Source: Coleofasciculus sp. FACHB-T130 (GTDB lineage: Bacteria; Cyanobacteriota; Cyanobacteriia; Cyanobacteriales; FACHB-T130). Taken from it: DNA of 64,000 nt. Shown one piece after another: positions 19,447 through 28,537 of the stretch. The notes beneath the pieces are model-generated. The model did not search any database. It was not told the DNA's origin and was given only the letters and a program-made list of their open reading frames with translations. The stretch is from contig NZ_JACJOG010000009.1 of the NCBI RefSeq assembly GCF_014695375.1, positions 44,113 through 108,112 on the forward strand, read 5' to 3'. The position numbers and the translations under genes are program-made. How positions within the stretch are numbered: position 1 is the stretch's first letter; each line of letters begins with the position of its first letter.

Positions 19447-19986
19447 ATGGCTCAACTTTCTAGCTCGTCAGACGTTCCCGATATGGGGCGTCGTCAATTT
19501 ATGAATTTGCTCACTTTTGGGACCATTACAGGAACAGCTCTGGGGGCACTGTATCCCGTTATTAAGTATTTTGTCCCCCCTTCGAGTGGTGGAACGGGTG
19601 GTGGTCTAACTGCCAAAGATGCCATCGGCAACGATGTCATTGTGAGTGATTTTTTAGCTAATCATAATCCAGGCGATCGCACCTTGGTTCAAGGCTTCAG
19701 AGGCGACCCCACCTACATTGTCGTGACCGAGGAGAAAACCATTGACAATTACGGCTTAAACGCCGTCTGCACCCACTTGGGTTGCGTTGTTCCTTGGAAT
19801 TCTGGTGAGAACAAGTTTATGTGTCCCTGCCACGGTTCCCAGTATGACAGCACCGGCAAGGTGGTACGGGGACCAGCACCGCTGTCTCTGGCACTGGTTC
19901 ACGCTACCGTGGCGGAGGACAAGGTTACATTAACGCCTTGGACGGAAACCGACTTCCGTACCGGCGAAAATCCTTGGTGGACATAA
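19447..19986 (+). CDS. petC: cytochrome b6f Rieske iron-sulfur protein
   Basis: The 179-residue protein has [13 protein letters not shown] (R15-R16, a twin-arginine signal anchor), a glycine-rich hinge ([16 protein letters not shown]) and the Rieske cluster-binding loops CTHLGC (C108-C113) and CPCHGSQY (C126, C128, H129). The two Cys-His pairs hold the 2Fe-2S cluster and the other two cysteines form the disulfide. It carries electrons from plastoquinol to cytochrome f on the lumen side of the thylakoid. Length is typical. petA follows 175 bases later on the same strand, the usual petCA order. Confidence 0.97.
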   Translation: MAQLSSSSDVPDMGRRQFMNLLTFGTITGTALGALYPVIKYFVPPSSGGTGGGLTAKDAIGNDVIVSDFLANHNPGDRTLVQGFRGDPTYIVVTEEKTIDNYGLNAVCTHLGCVVPWNSGENKFMCPCHGSQYDSTGKVVRGPAPLSLALVHATVAEDKVTLTPWTETDFRTGENPWWT

Positions 19987-20062
19987 GGTCATTAGTCATC
20001 GGTGCTTAGTTATCAGTCATCAGTTAGTCGTCATGGGTCATCGGTTATTTGTAACCGACCAA
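19986..20062. repeat. GTCATC/TTAGTCATC short repeat tract in petC-petA spacer
   Basis: The spacer has degenerate tandem words such as TTAGTCATCGG, TTATCAGTCATCAG and GTCATGGGTCATCGG. It is a short-tandem-repeat style tract, here inside a pair of genes normally transcribed together. No T-run follows, so it does not look like a terminator. Confidence 0.6.
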
Positions 20063-20161
20063 AAACGAAGGATGAAAAGGACAAAAAACTAAGAACGAAA
20101 CCTAAGGACAAAGAACTGATAGATATTGTTTGAAATTCGACCCAGAATCCCTTCTTGAGAG

Positions 20162-21151
20162 ATGAGAAAAGTTTCTTTATCGGCGATATCCAAAATAGGC
20201 AAACAGGCGATTTGCAAAACCGTCCTGGTTGCGATCGCCACCGTGTCAATATTCCTCGCCAGCGATCTAGTCCTTCCCCAATCAGCCAGTGCCTATCCCT
20301 TCTGGGCACAGCAAACCTATCCTGAAACCCCTCGCGAAGCAACGGGGCGGATTGTGTGTGCTAACTGTCACCTCGGTGCCAAACCCACACAAATCGAAGT
20401 TCCTCAATCGGTTCTCCCAGACACCGTCTTTGAAGCCGTCGTAAAAGTTCCTTACGACACCAACACGCAGCAAGTGCAAGCGGATGGTAGCAAAGGTCCC
20501 TTGAACGTGGGTGCTGTGTTAATGTTGCCAGAAGGCTTCAAAATTGCCCCCGAAGATAGAATTCCTGAAGAAATGAAGGAAAAAATTGGGGAACTCTACT
20601 ACCAACCCTACAGCGAAGACAAAGAAAATATTGTCATTGTTGGTCCCATTCCAGGCGATCAATATCAGGAAATTATCTTCCCCGTTCTGTCTCCCAATCC
20701 ACAGACCGATAAGAAAGTTTTCTTCGGTAAATACGCGATTCACGTGGGTGGCAACCGGGGTCGCGGTCAGGTTTACCCCACAGGTGAAAAGAGCAACAAT
20801 TCCGTCTATAGCGCTTCCGTAGCGGGTCGCATCACTTCCATTACCCAAGCTGAAGAAGGTGGCTCTGAAGTCACCATTCAACCAGCAGAAGGCAATGCAG
20901 TTGTTGATACAATTCCCGCCGGTCCAGAGCTAGTTGTCTCCGAAGGGCAGGAAGTCAAAGCTGGCGAAGCGCTGACCTCCAATCCGAACGTCGGTGGATT
21001 TGGTCAAATGGACGCCGAAATCGTTTTGCAAAGCCCCACCCGGATCAAGTGGTTGATGGCATTTATTGCTGCAATCATGTTGTGTCAAGTCTTGCTAGTC
21101 CTGAAGAAGAAGCAAGTTGAAAGAGTGCAAGCTGCTGAGATGAATTTCTAA
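20162..21151 (+). CDS. petA: apocytochrome f
   Basis: The 329-residue precursor has a basic N-terminus and a signal sequence (about residues 17-44) with cleavage before the conserved YPFWAQQ. The mature tyrosine is the axial haem ligand in this family. CANCH (C66-H70) is the covalent c-haem site. The C-terminal membrane anchor ([19 protein letters not shown]) is followed by [15 protein letters not shown]. It accepts electrons from the Rieske protein and passes them to plastocyanin or cytochrome c6. Length and motifs are typical. A strong terminator lies 27 bases after the stop. Confidence 0.97.
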   Translation: MRKVSLSAISKIGKQAICKTVLVAIATVSIFLASDLVLPQSASAYPFWAQQTYPETPREATGRIVCANCHLGAKPTQIEVPQSVLPDTVFEAVVKVPYDTNTQQVQADGSKGPLNVGAVLMLPEGFKIAPEDRIPEEMKEKIGELYYQPYSEDKENIVIVGPIPGDQYQEIIFPVLSPNPQTDKKVFFGKYAIHVGGNRGRGQVYPTGEKSNNSVYSASVAGRITSITQAEEGGSEVTIQPAEGNAVVDTIPAGPELVVSEGQEVKAGEALTSNPNVGGFGQMDAEIVLQSPTRIKWLMAFIAAIMLCQVLLVLKKKQVERVQAAEMNF

Positions 21152-21177
21152 GTTTGGCGTTGTACTGAATCATTATG

Positions 21178-21204
21178 AGACAGGCAAAATGCCTGTCTTT
21201 TTTT
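21178..21204 (+). terminator. Rho-independent terminator of petCA
   Basis: AGACAGGCA (21178-21186) pairs perfectly with TGCCTGTCT (21190-21198) around an AAA loop, followed by a run of T to 21204. It lies 27 bases after the petA stop codon on the plus strand. Confidence 0.9.
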
Positions 21205-21356
21205 GCGCTCAAAAATAACGTACTTGCAAGCCTCCTCTACCTTTGCAACTTTATGGAGTAGGGAGGTTTCGGTCATCCCAGGCTATAGCACTGCATACCC
21301 TGTGCTTGGCTAAGGCGATCAACCTAATAAAGTTTTCAGCCCAAAGCAAATTAGGA

Positions 21357-22148
21357 TTATTTAAATACACCTTCTTGTTCATCTTCAAAGATATATTCAT
21401 AGTCAAAAACTAAAGAGTTGAGATGTCGAATAATTGTAAAACCAAAATGAGTAACTAAATCCGTATTAAAAGTAGCGATGACTAGCTGTATTAACTTCTT
21501 CTCACTAATCACAGGTTTTTGTACGAAATAATTACGTTTGTCAAAAAATCGACTTTTAGGGCTAGGAACAACGATTGCATTAATTCGATGAGCATGTTGA
21601 ATGGGTTTTATATAAGTATTTAAAAACTCTTCTTGATTAATTTGTAGCTGGTATAGTCTTTCATGCTGCAACCAGCTCATTTTAAACATCATTTTAATCA
21701 GTTCAAACCCCAAGATGTAGTTAAATACGTTGTTGCGTTCTTCTGAACTTAGAACTAGCCGCAGAGCTGATTCTAAGTACAATTCAGGCTGCCTACTTAC
21801 ATCTTGAGCTGAATGAATATAAAACTGTCTAATATAACTTCTTAAAACTGATTCATTTAAGTCTAACTTAAGGTGAAATTGTGTTAAATAGTCTTGGACC
21901 CGTTGCTGAGTATTTTTGTCTTGAAGTCTTTTGGCAACTAAGCCAGTAGCCGTATAATCATCCAGAAATTCGGCTTGCATTTCTGGAGTAGCCGCACACA
22001 TTAGATGACACAATGACAGCACATAACGGCGCTGGCTCCAAGGCAAGCTTTCGGCCCATTTTTTGGCTTCGGGCGGGAGTTTATCAAGAATACTTTCTGA
22101 TTCTCCAAGTTCAAACATCGCCGCTATTTGAGAGATTTGTTCAGTCAT
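21357..22148 (-). CDS. conserved hypothetical cytoplasmic protein
   Basis: The 263-residue protein is soluble and mostly helical. It starts MTEQISQIAAMFELGESESI and includes KLPPEAKKWAESLPWSQRRYVLSLCHLMCAATPEMQAEFLDDYTATG, a helical block with two closely spaced Cys, and a C-terminal helical region ending FDYEYIFEDEQEG. I do not recognise a named family. Codon use looks like that of its neighbours, so it does not look recently acquired. It is convergent with petA, whose terminator separates them, and its own promoter should lie in the 614-base gap upstream. Confidence 0.7.
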   Translation of the reverse strand: MTEQISQIAAMFELGESESILDKLPPEAKKWAESLPWSQRRYVLSLCHLMCAATPEMQAEFLDDYTATGLVAKRLQDKNTQQRVQDYLTQFHLKLDLNESVLRSYIRQFYIHSAQDVSRQPELYLESALRLVLSSEERNNVFNYILGFELIKMMFKMSWLQHERLYQLQINQEEFLNTYIKPIQHAHRINAIVVPSPKSRFFDKRNYFVQKPVISEKKLIQLVIATFNTDLVTHFGFTIIRHLNSLVFDYEYIFEDEQEGVFK

Positions 22149-22762
22149 AACCAGAAAGAGTTATCAGTAAGTATACAAACCTAATCATCAAGAAATTCAA
22201 ACAACCGAACAATTCTTAAGTTGAGTTAAAAATTAATTTTTTAAATTTATTTTTACCTGCCTATTTAGTTACTTGGAGTTCCTAATTTTCATGAATCTCG
22301 TCTCTTGTACCAGGAAACGTTTCCTGCAACGTTTATCCTGCCAGGAAAGAGAAGTAATTCTCTGCTTTGATTACAAGGGAAAGAAGCTGAGGGGTGAGTT
22401 TTTCAGATGCAAGAGATGAGGCAATCAAACTTAAACTTATTGATGCTGACGTAGCGCTACAGAATCCAGTCCGAGCAGAGAAGTCGTACCCCTGGTTGCA
22501 CGCCTTGTTGTTCATCAAAGCTGCAACGCTAGTGCGTGCTTCTTCCCCGGCGCTGGTTTGTTCTCGAAAATTCCACTGTTTCGTCATGGCTAGCAGCGAT
22601 CGCAGGAGAGAAATTTAGTTCGTCTCCCTCCTAGGATTCCCAGATCAAAAGCCTGACTAACACTCAAAAGACAAAAACGCACTAGATTCGTTCCCCAATC
22701 TTCGCTTTTTGAAGCAGACTGGAGTGATTAGAGCGATCGCGCACAAGCGTTAGTAGAGTCTG
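22149..22762. other. intergenic, only doubtful short frames
   Basis: The gap between two minus-strand genes has two overlapping opposite-strand frames: 22333-22587 minus (84 codons, with a Ser/Ala-rich tail and two Cys) and 22394-22618 plus (74 codons). Neither has a good ribosome binding site directly before its start, although AGGAGGGAG occurs about 50 bases upstream of the minus frame near 22630. I see no terminator or RNA motif. Confidence 0.4.
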
Positions 22763-24001
22763 TCAGCCTTGTATCGAACTGGCAATTTTTTTAATTGCTT
22801 CTACGTCAACATCAAATTTTTGGGTAATTTTTTCAATGACTTGGGATTCTGCTGGTGTCACTGCGCTATCTAGTTGGGAGATTGTATGGCACTGAGCTAA
22901 CAGCGGCAACGCATAGTCCCGATTGAGTTGATCTAGAAGCGTATCTAAAGGCTGTTGTTGATTGATGTTATTGGCGATCGCTTCTAGAGAAGCAGGGCTA
23001 AGTTTGGCAGCTTGTAACGACGGTAAGATATCTTCCCAAGATTTGCCTGGATGACTCGCCACGATGATATGAACCAGAATCCGATCCATAATCGCTTGTT
23101 GCGCGATCGCAGTTTCTAAATACTTCTCGCTTGCTGCCTGAGACTCTACCAGCTTTTCCGTCGATGCCTCAGAATGCAACTGTACCTCATAAAAGCGACA
23201 AGCCGCATACCCCAGCGCATAGATCATCGTCGCATTCGCGCTAGCACCGATTGCAGCACCCGCCACTGGCGTCGCTTTTAACAAACCCAAACCCGCCTTA
23301 ATTGCACGAGAACCGCCCAAAGACAAACCAAAGATTCCCAGCACTTCACCCTTACGCGCGGGATCTTTCAAATCTAATCCATAAGCCGCCGCAATCTGAT
23401 AAACCATCTCTGACTGCAATAGCGTCGTTGCTGCCAAATCAACCGTCAGCAACGCCAATGCTGCTCCCGGCAACAAGCTAGTCGCCAGTCCCATCCCGCC
23501 TCCATAAACCGCTTTCTCCATCATCAGACGATGGGCAATCTGATTCGGTTTTTCGTCGGGATACTTTTGCTGTAGCTTTTTAACATCCGCTTCAGCTTTT
23601 ACGACATCAACTTGATTGATAATCCCCAGCAACCAATTCGTAGGTAACGCCTTTGTGACGTGCCGCAAAAATGAGTTGTCGCCCACAAAAGTCACTGCAC
23701 GCCCTGCGCCTTGTGTGGTTTGTTCGAGCAATTTTTGCGCTTGTTTTCCCGCCGCTTGGGCTACCCCAGTCGTCGTTGTCGCCACAGCTTTCCCTGTCTG
23801 GAAGGCAGTGTTACCAACTGCCATGCCGACTCCGGCTACTGTTTTCGCCACTGCTTGCCCAGCAGTCGCAACTGAATCGAAGAACGATGGCTTCTTGACA
23901 TCCGTGGATTGCGTTAAAGATTCCGCATGGTCTGTTTTTGAGTCAGAAGTTGAGGAGTTTGCTTCTGTCTCTTCAGACACGATTCCCGGCTTGTCATCCA
24001 T
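22763..24001 (-). CDS. EcsC-family-like protein
   Basis: The 412-residue protein has a Ser/Thr/Lys-rich N-terminus, a repetitive alanine/glycine helical segment (FDSVATAGQAVAKTVAGVGMAVGNT, 40-100) that resembles an amphipathic coiled region, and then a hydrophobic domain with KAVYGGGMGLATSLLPGAALALLTVDLAATTLLQ and GLSLGGSRAIKAGLGLLK, typical of EcsC-like proteins. The C-terminus is a helical domain resembling a TerB-like fold (SQLDSAVTPAESQVIEKITQKF). EcsC family function is not settled. The gene is alone between two minus-strand neighbours. Confidence 0.65.
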   Translation of the reverse strand: MDDKPGIVSEETEANSSTSDSKTDHAESLTQSTDVKKPSFFDSVATAGQAVAKTVAGVGMAVGNTAFQTGKAVATTTTGVAQAAGKQAQKLLEQTTQGAGRAVTFVGDNSFLRHVTKALPTNWLLGIINQVDVVKAEADVKKLQQKYPDEKPNQIAHRLMMEKAVYGGGMGLATSLLPGAALALLTVDLAATTLLQSEMVYQIAAAYGLDLKDPARKGEVLGIFGLSLGGSRAIKAGLGLLKATPVAGAAIGASANATMIYALGYAACRFYEVQLHSEASTEKLVESQAASEKYLETAIAQQAIMDRILVHIIVASHPGKSWEDILPSLQAAKLSPASLEAIANNINQQQPLDTLLDQLNRDYALPLLAQCHTISQLDSAVTPAESQVIEKITQKFDVDVEAIKKIASSIQG

Positions 24002-24096
24002 CGTTTAATTCCTATTGCCCGGTGGGTTTATCTGCGAGCATATCTCACTCAAATTCGATTCCGCCTGTATCGGGGGAAAGAAAAACCGCGAGCTTT

Positions 24097-24137
24097 CAAC
24101 CAGATTTAAGTCCCCGAAAGGGATTTAAATCTGGTTG
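24097..24137. repeat. 18-bp inverted repeat (hairpin), one wobble
   Basis: The arms at 24097-24114 and 24120-24137 pair over 18 positions with a single G-T wobble, around a 5-base loop (CGAAA). It lies between the stop of the secreted hypothetical gene (24202, minus) and the start of the EcsC-like gene. It may terminate the former, although no immediate T-run follows on the minus strand. Two copies of GCGATCGCCTTCTATCG sit next to it, at about 24144 and 24181. Confidence 0.7.
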
Positions 24138-24201
24138 GGCAACGCGATCGCCTTCTATCGCATAAGAGAGAAAGCTCAGCGCGATCGCCTTCTATCGATC
24201 T

Positions 24202-24984
24202 TTAGCGGGCGCGAGGCAGATTGGCAGCAGGAGACACCTGCAAAATCCGGCTGTCTAGCTTGCGAACCACATCTCCTACCTGCACCGCGGGCTTTTTCCC
24301 ATTGACGTACATCACCGCTGTTAGCGCTCCTGTCGAATTTCGGCGAAAAGCAGCGATATCCATCCGCACAGGTTGCTGTTGTATCTTCAGAGCCAGCGTC
24401 ATCCCACTAGAAGCATTCCCCAAGTTATTCAGTTCCGGCAGGGGTTTGTATTCTACAACTTCTAGTCCCTGGTATGCTTTGAGTCTCTCCCGCAGTAGGC
24501 TCAACATCTGTTGTTGCTTCTGAGGGTTCTGCATTTCTTGCAGACCCGCATCAAAATTAGCTTGTTCGGGCTGATTTGGCATATTTCCAGTGAAGCCCAA
24601 AACGATTTGGTAGTTCTCCGGATTAACGAAAGCAAAGAAGTTCTCCGGCTTCATGTTCGCTTGCGTAAGCTGTTGTCTGAGAACATCCAATTTGGAGGCA
24701 ATCTCAACGGCTACATCCGGTGGGAGTTCCTGAAACCCAGCAGGCAAATCTTCTAAAGTCAGCTTTACCTCAGACGACGCTGGTTGAGTGGTCGGTGCTG
24801 GGGAGGCTGCCGGGGAGGCTTCTGAAGCTGGTGCGGATGGAGCGACTTTTGGTTCTGGGGCGGGTGTTTGGACAGGTGCTTCTTGGGCAACAATAAGGGG
24901 AGTGGCGAACGTAGATTGAAAAGAGCCACCAACGCAAAGAGCGCCGGTTAACAGGCTAAGTGTCAAAGTTACTTTTTTTAGCAC
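24202..24984 (-). CDS. secreted hypothetical protein
   Basis: The 260-residue protein starts with GTG and has a signal peptide (MLKKVTLTLSLLTGALCVGG) with likely cleavage near FATPLIVAQ. A proline/alanine-rich linker (35-75) is followed by a compact domain, KLTLEDLPAGFQELPPDVAVEI, with later segments GLEVVEYKPLPELNNLG and RMDIAAFRRNSTGALTAVMYVNG. It should act outside the cytoplasmic membrane or in the periplasm. I know of no defined biochemical function. Its start is 194 bases from the divergent branching-enzyme gene. Confidence 0.7.
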   Translation of the reverse strand: MLKKVTLTLSLLTGALCVGGSFQSTFATPLIVAQEAPVQTPAPEPKVAPSAPASEASPAASPAPTTQPASSEVKLTLEDLPAGFQELPPDVAVEIASKLDVLRQQLTQANMKPENFFAFVNPENYQIVLGFTGNMPNQPEQANFDAGLQEMQNPQKQQQMLSLLRERLKAYQGLEVVEYKPLPELNNLGNASSGMTLALKIQQQPVRMDIAAFRRNSTGALTAVMYVNGKKPAVQVGDVVRKLDSRILQVSPAANLPRAR

Positions 24985-25178
24985 AGGTTGAACTTTACGC
25001 TGATTTCAAAACAGAGCAGGCAAATCGATCGTCAATTACCAGGATAGGCGAACCACCACCGGAACTTATTGGGAATCCCCGCCGAATGCTGACTCGCTTT
25101 CGCCGTAAAATCTTAAAATAAATTCAATTTTGCCCAGCCTGCTTCAATTTCATGTCCATCTAAGACCCCAGAATTACT

Positions 25179-26768
25179 ATGCCCATCGGCTATCTTGCTC
25201 TTGTTCTCCATGCCCACCTGCCCTTCGTGCGGCATCCTGAAAGTGACTACGTTCTGGAAGAAGAGTGGCTGTTTGAAGCCATCACCGAAACCTACATTCC
25301 TCTGCTGCACGTATTTGAAGGCTTAAAGCGGGACGGCATTGACTTCAAGATCACCATGAGCATGACACCGCCTTTGGTGTCGATGCTGCGCGATCCGCTA
25401 CTGCAAGAGCGCTACGATGACCACTTAGCGAAACTGGAAGAACTCGTTGAACTAGAAGTTGAGCATAATGCGAATAACGGTCATATTCGCTATCTTGCCG
25501 AACATTACGTTCATGAATTTAGCGAGATTCGTCAAACCTGGGAACGCTATGACGGCGACTTGGTAACGGCGTTTAAGCAATTTTTAGATAGTAACAACCT
25601 GGAGATCATCACCTGCGGCGCAACGCACGGCTACCTGCCGCTGATGAAGATGTATCCTCAGGCAGTCTGGGCACAAATTCAGGTCGCAGTAGAACACTAC
25701 GAGCAAAACTTTGGGCGTCCTCCTAAAGGGATTTGGTTGCCGGAATGCGCCTATTATGAAGGGTTAGAGCGGATGCTCGCTGATGCGGGATTGCGCTACT
25801 TCCTGACGGATGGACATGGTATTCTCTACGCCCGTCCCCGTCCCCGCTTTGGCTCTTATGCGCCTATCTTTACAGAAACCGGAGTGGCTGCCTTTGGTCG
25901 AGATCACGAGTCTTCGCAACAGGTGTGGTCTTCGGAAGTCGGCTATCCCGGTGCGGCGGAATATCGGGAATTTTACAAAGATTTGGGCTGGGAAGCGGAA
26001 TACGAATACATTAAGCCCTACATCATGCCAAACGGTCAGCGGAAGAATACGGGCATCAAATATCACAAGATTACTGGGCGCGGTTTAGGGTTGGGCGATA
26101 AGCAACTTTATGACCCTTATTGGGCGCGGGAAAAGGCTGCTGAACACGCTGCTAACTTTACCTATAACCGAGAGCGGCAAGTTGAGCATTTGCACCACAT
26201 TATGCAGCGTCCGCCAATCATTGTTTCGCCTTACGATGCGGAATTGTTTGGTCACTGGTGGTACGAAGGTCCTTGGTTTATCGATTATCTGTTCCGCAAG
26301 TCTTGGTATGACCAAGGCACGTATCGGATGACGCATTTGGCTGATTATTTACAAGAGAATCCTACGCAGCAAGTCTGCCGTCCTTCTCAGTCGAGTTGGG
26401 GTTATAAAGGCTTCCACGAGTATTGGCTGAATGAAACGAACGCATGGATTTACCCGCACTTGCATAAGGCAGCAGAGCGGATGATCGAGCTGGCGCGGCG
26501 GGAACCAGCGGATGAGCTGGAGTGGAAAGCGCTTAATCAAGCGGCGCGGGAAGTGCTGCTAGCACAATCTTCTGACTGGGCGTTTATTATGCGAACCGGA
26601 ACGATGGTGCCTTATGCGGTGAGAAGAACGCGATCGCACTTGATGCGCTTCCACAAGCTCTACGACGAAATCAAAGATGGCAAAATCGACAGCGGTTGGC
26701 TAGAAAAAGTCGAGGAAATAGACAACATCTTCCCCGAAATCAACTATCGCGTCTATCGACCTCTCTAA
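25179..26768 (+). CDS. GH57 1,4-alpha-glucan branching enzyme
   Basis: The 529-residue protein starts MPIGYLALVLHAHLPFVRHP, the GH57 motif 1 HAHLPF. It has the catalytic nucleophile E189 in WLPECAYYEG and the acid D353 in YDAELFGHWWYEG, both diagnostic of the branching enzymes of this family, plus a helical C-terminal domain (SSWGYKGFHEYWLNETNAWIY). It makes alpha-1,6 branches in glycogen by transferring alpha-1,4 glucan segments. Cyanobacteria often carry both GH13 and GH57 forms. It is convergent with the CHAT gene (11 bases apart). Confidence 0.93.
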   Translation: MPIGYLALVLHAHLPFVRHPESDYVLEEEWLFEAITETYIPLLHVFEGLKRDGIDFKITMSMTPPLVSMLRDPLLQERYDDHLAKLEELVELEVEHNANNGHIRYLAEHYVHEFSEIRQTWERYDGDLVTAFKQFLDSNNLEIITCGATHGYLPLMKMYPQAVWAQIQVAVEHYEQNFGRPPKGIWLPECAYYEGLERMLADAGLRYFLTDGHGILYARPRPRFGSYAPIFTETGVAAFGRDHESSQQVWSSEVGYPGAAEYREFYKDLGWEAEYEYIKPYIMPNGQRKNTGIKYHKITGRGLGLGDKQLYDPYWAREKAAEHAANFTYNRERQVEHLHHIMQRPPIIVSPYDAELFGHWWYEGPWFIDYLFRKSWYDQGTYRMTHLADYLQENPTQQVCRPSQSSWGYKGFHEYWLNETNAWIYPHLHKAAERMIELARREPADELEWKALNQAAREVLLAQSSDWAFIMRTGTMVPYAVRRTRSHLMRFHKLYDEIKDGKIDSGWLEKVEEIDNIFPEINYRVYRPL

Positions 26769-26779
26769 TTCATCAAAAA

Positions 26780-28186
26780 TTACCAGGGGCTGCCGACTAA
26801 GGTAAAGGCAGCCCAATAGTAGGGGTGCGATAGATTCACGTTCTGAATTCCTGCCAGTTCTGGCGGCAGGGATATCTCCCCTCTAGAACTGTGCAACTGA
26901 CCATCTTGCCAGCGTACTTTCCCTTGCAACATCCCTATCTGAGCTTGCCTGAGCGCCTCTGCTTTAATCGGCGCAGCTTTCAGTTGCCGATAAAACTCTG
27001 TCATCAGCGCTAAGGTTCCTTCATCGCTAACAGACCACAAACTGGCGACAGCAGACTTCGCTCCAGAGTTAACGGCTAACCCCGCAAAGCCTAATTCTGC
27101 TTGTTTATCGCCGAGAGCAGTTCTACAAGCACTCAGGACTAACAGTTCCACGGGTGGAGAGTTCCACCGTAATTGCCGCATCTTATCCAGTGTTAGTTTC
27201 GCGTCCCATAACTGAACGTAGGAGTTGCTCGGGTCTCCCGGCTCGAAGAAAGCATGAGTCGCCAAGTGAATAATTTTATAAGGTTCTGAGGCGCGTTGCG
27301 ATTGCAGATTCGCCAGGGTGAATTGTTGGTTTAAGAAGAATTTACCCTGCCATAGCTTTTGCGCGATCGCAGATAACTCCACTGGCACCGCAGGCAAGGG
27401 AGTTTGCTCCTTGAATTTTGACGCACCCATCGCCAGAACTTGCGAATTCTTTAGAGAGACATAGAGGGTATCTGTCAATTTGAAGGCAGGAATGCGCCCA
27501 ATATTATACTTTTCCACCAGAAACTTTTGCCCATCATGGAAAGCTGCCAGCGGTATCGTCCGCAGACCAGCACCCACACAAAAGATTAGCGTGTCTATCT
27601 TATTTGTTTTTAAATCTGCCTCCAGTGGCGCAATAATCCACTGATATAACTGCTGCGCTGCTGGCAGATAGCGGGTACTATTCCGATGTCTGGGATCTAC
27701 GATATTTTCTCTAAACTTTGCCGCTTCTTTGAGCAGGATTTCACTCTTCGCTTGTGGGATGCGCTTGTGAATCGGTTGATTCCCCGGAGTAATCAACACC
27801 AGTTCTAGTTGTTTTGCTCTAGGCACTACATAAATTAGAGCAGGCTTTTGACCCGTTTGAACCGCGATTTTGCCTAGAGTATCGGCGACATCCTTTGCTG
27901 TAATTGACTCGTCGGAGAAATTGAGCCGAAAGTAATCTTCATATTGTTTTTCCCACGTTTGCTCAATTTGCGGTACTATCTCCGTTAAATTTTCTCGGTC
28001 GAAAGCATTGTCTAATTTGGTGGGGGTAGCAGCTTGTGCCAGAAGAATCTTCCCTTCCGCACTAGATACGGTGGCAGTAGTATTGGGTGCTGGAATGATT
28101 ACTTGTGCCTGCACTTGTTCTGTGCTGATTGCTACCAGGTGTAGTACTGCTAGCAATAAGCTAACACTACTCACGATTAATTTCAT
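26780..28186 (-). CDS. secreted CHAT-domain (caspase-like) protein
   Basis: The 468-residue protein has an N-terminal signal sequence (SSVSLLLAVLHLVAISTEQVQA) and a short linker, then a CHAT domain from about residue 85 to the end. The His-Cys dyad is H311 in HLATHAFF and C354 in SACRTALG. A LWSVSDEGTLALM block and the closing SHPYYWAAFTLVGSPW are typical of the domain. The TPR array that usually precedes CHAT in cyanobacteria is absent. The likely location is periplasmic or extracellular, which is unusual for the family. A proteolytic role is inference from the dyad; no target is evident. It is convergent with the GH57 gene. Confidence 0.85.
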   Translation of the reverse strand: MKLIVSSVSLLLAVLHLVAISTEQVQAQVIIPAPNTTATVSSAEGKILLAQAATPTKLDNAFDRENLTEIVPQIEQTWEKQYEDYFRLNFSDESITAKDVADTLGKIAVQTGQKPALIYVVPRAKQLELVLITPGNQPIHKRIPQAKSEILLKEAAKFRENIVDPRHRNSTRYLPAAQQLYQWIIAPLEADLKTNKIDTLIFCVGAGLRTIPLAAFHDGQKFLVEKYNIGRIPAFKLTDTLYVSLKNSQVLAMGASKFKEQTPLPAVPVELSAIAQKLWQGKFFLNQQFTLANLQSQRASEPYKIIHLATHAFFEPGDPSNSYVQLWDAKLTLDKMRQLRWNSPPVELLVLSACRTALGDKQAELGFAGLAVNSGAKSAVASLWSVSDEGTLALMTEFYRQLKAAPIKAEALRQAQIGMLQGKVRWQDGQLHSSRGEISLPPELAGIQNVNLSHPYYWAAFTLVGSPW

Positions 28187-28537
28187 AGCAGCCTCGCTAA
28201 TTTTGAGATGACTGGAAGATTAAGCTTAGGCGATGCACTTCACTAATAGATAGTGTTAGCGCATATTTTCTCGAGTAACAGCAAAGGCAGCCAAAATTCT
28301 ACTATTTGGGAGCATTTCAATTGTAAAAATTTACATAGAAGGGTTTCTATCTTCTCTTTAAGCATCGCAAATAGGATTTTCCCCTCCCCTTATCTTTACT
28401 ATTCTCTCGTTTTCCGGAGGGAATATAAGAAATATAGCAACATCTCAGTTGCGTAGATGCTACTCTCCGGGACACGACAATACCGTGTCCCTAGTTCGTT
28501 CCAGGCTAAGTAAAAAAAAACTGTGTAGATTCTTAAT
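28187..28537. other. intergenic with a dispersed palindrome
   Basis: This gap holds the inverted repeat GGGACACG (28469-28476) with 28484-28491 and a 7-base loop, related to the 8978 element. The rest shows only HIP1-poor AT-rich sequence. The 28253-28456 frame on the plus strand has no ribosome binding site that I can support. Confidence 0.5.

Noticed and set aside
22333..22587. Possible small RiPP-like precursor (Ser/Ala-rich tail with two Cys)
   Set aside because: No modification enzyme or transporter is near, the start lacks a ribosome binding site and an opposite-strand frame overlaps it.
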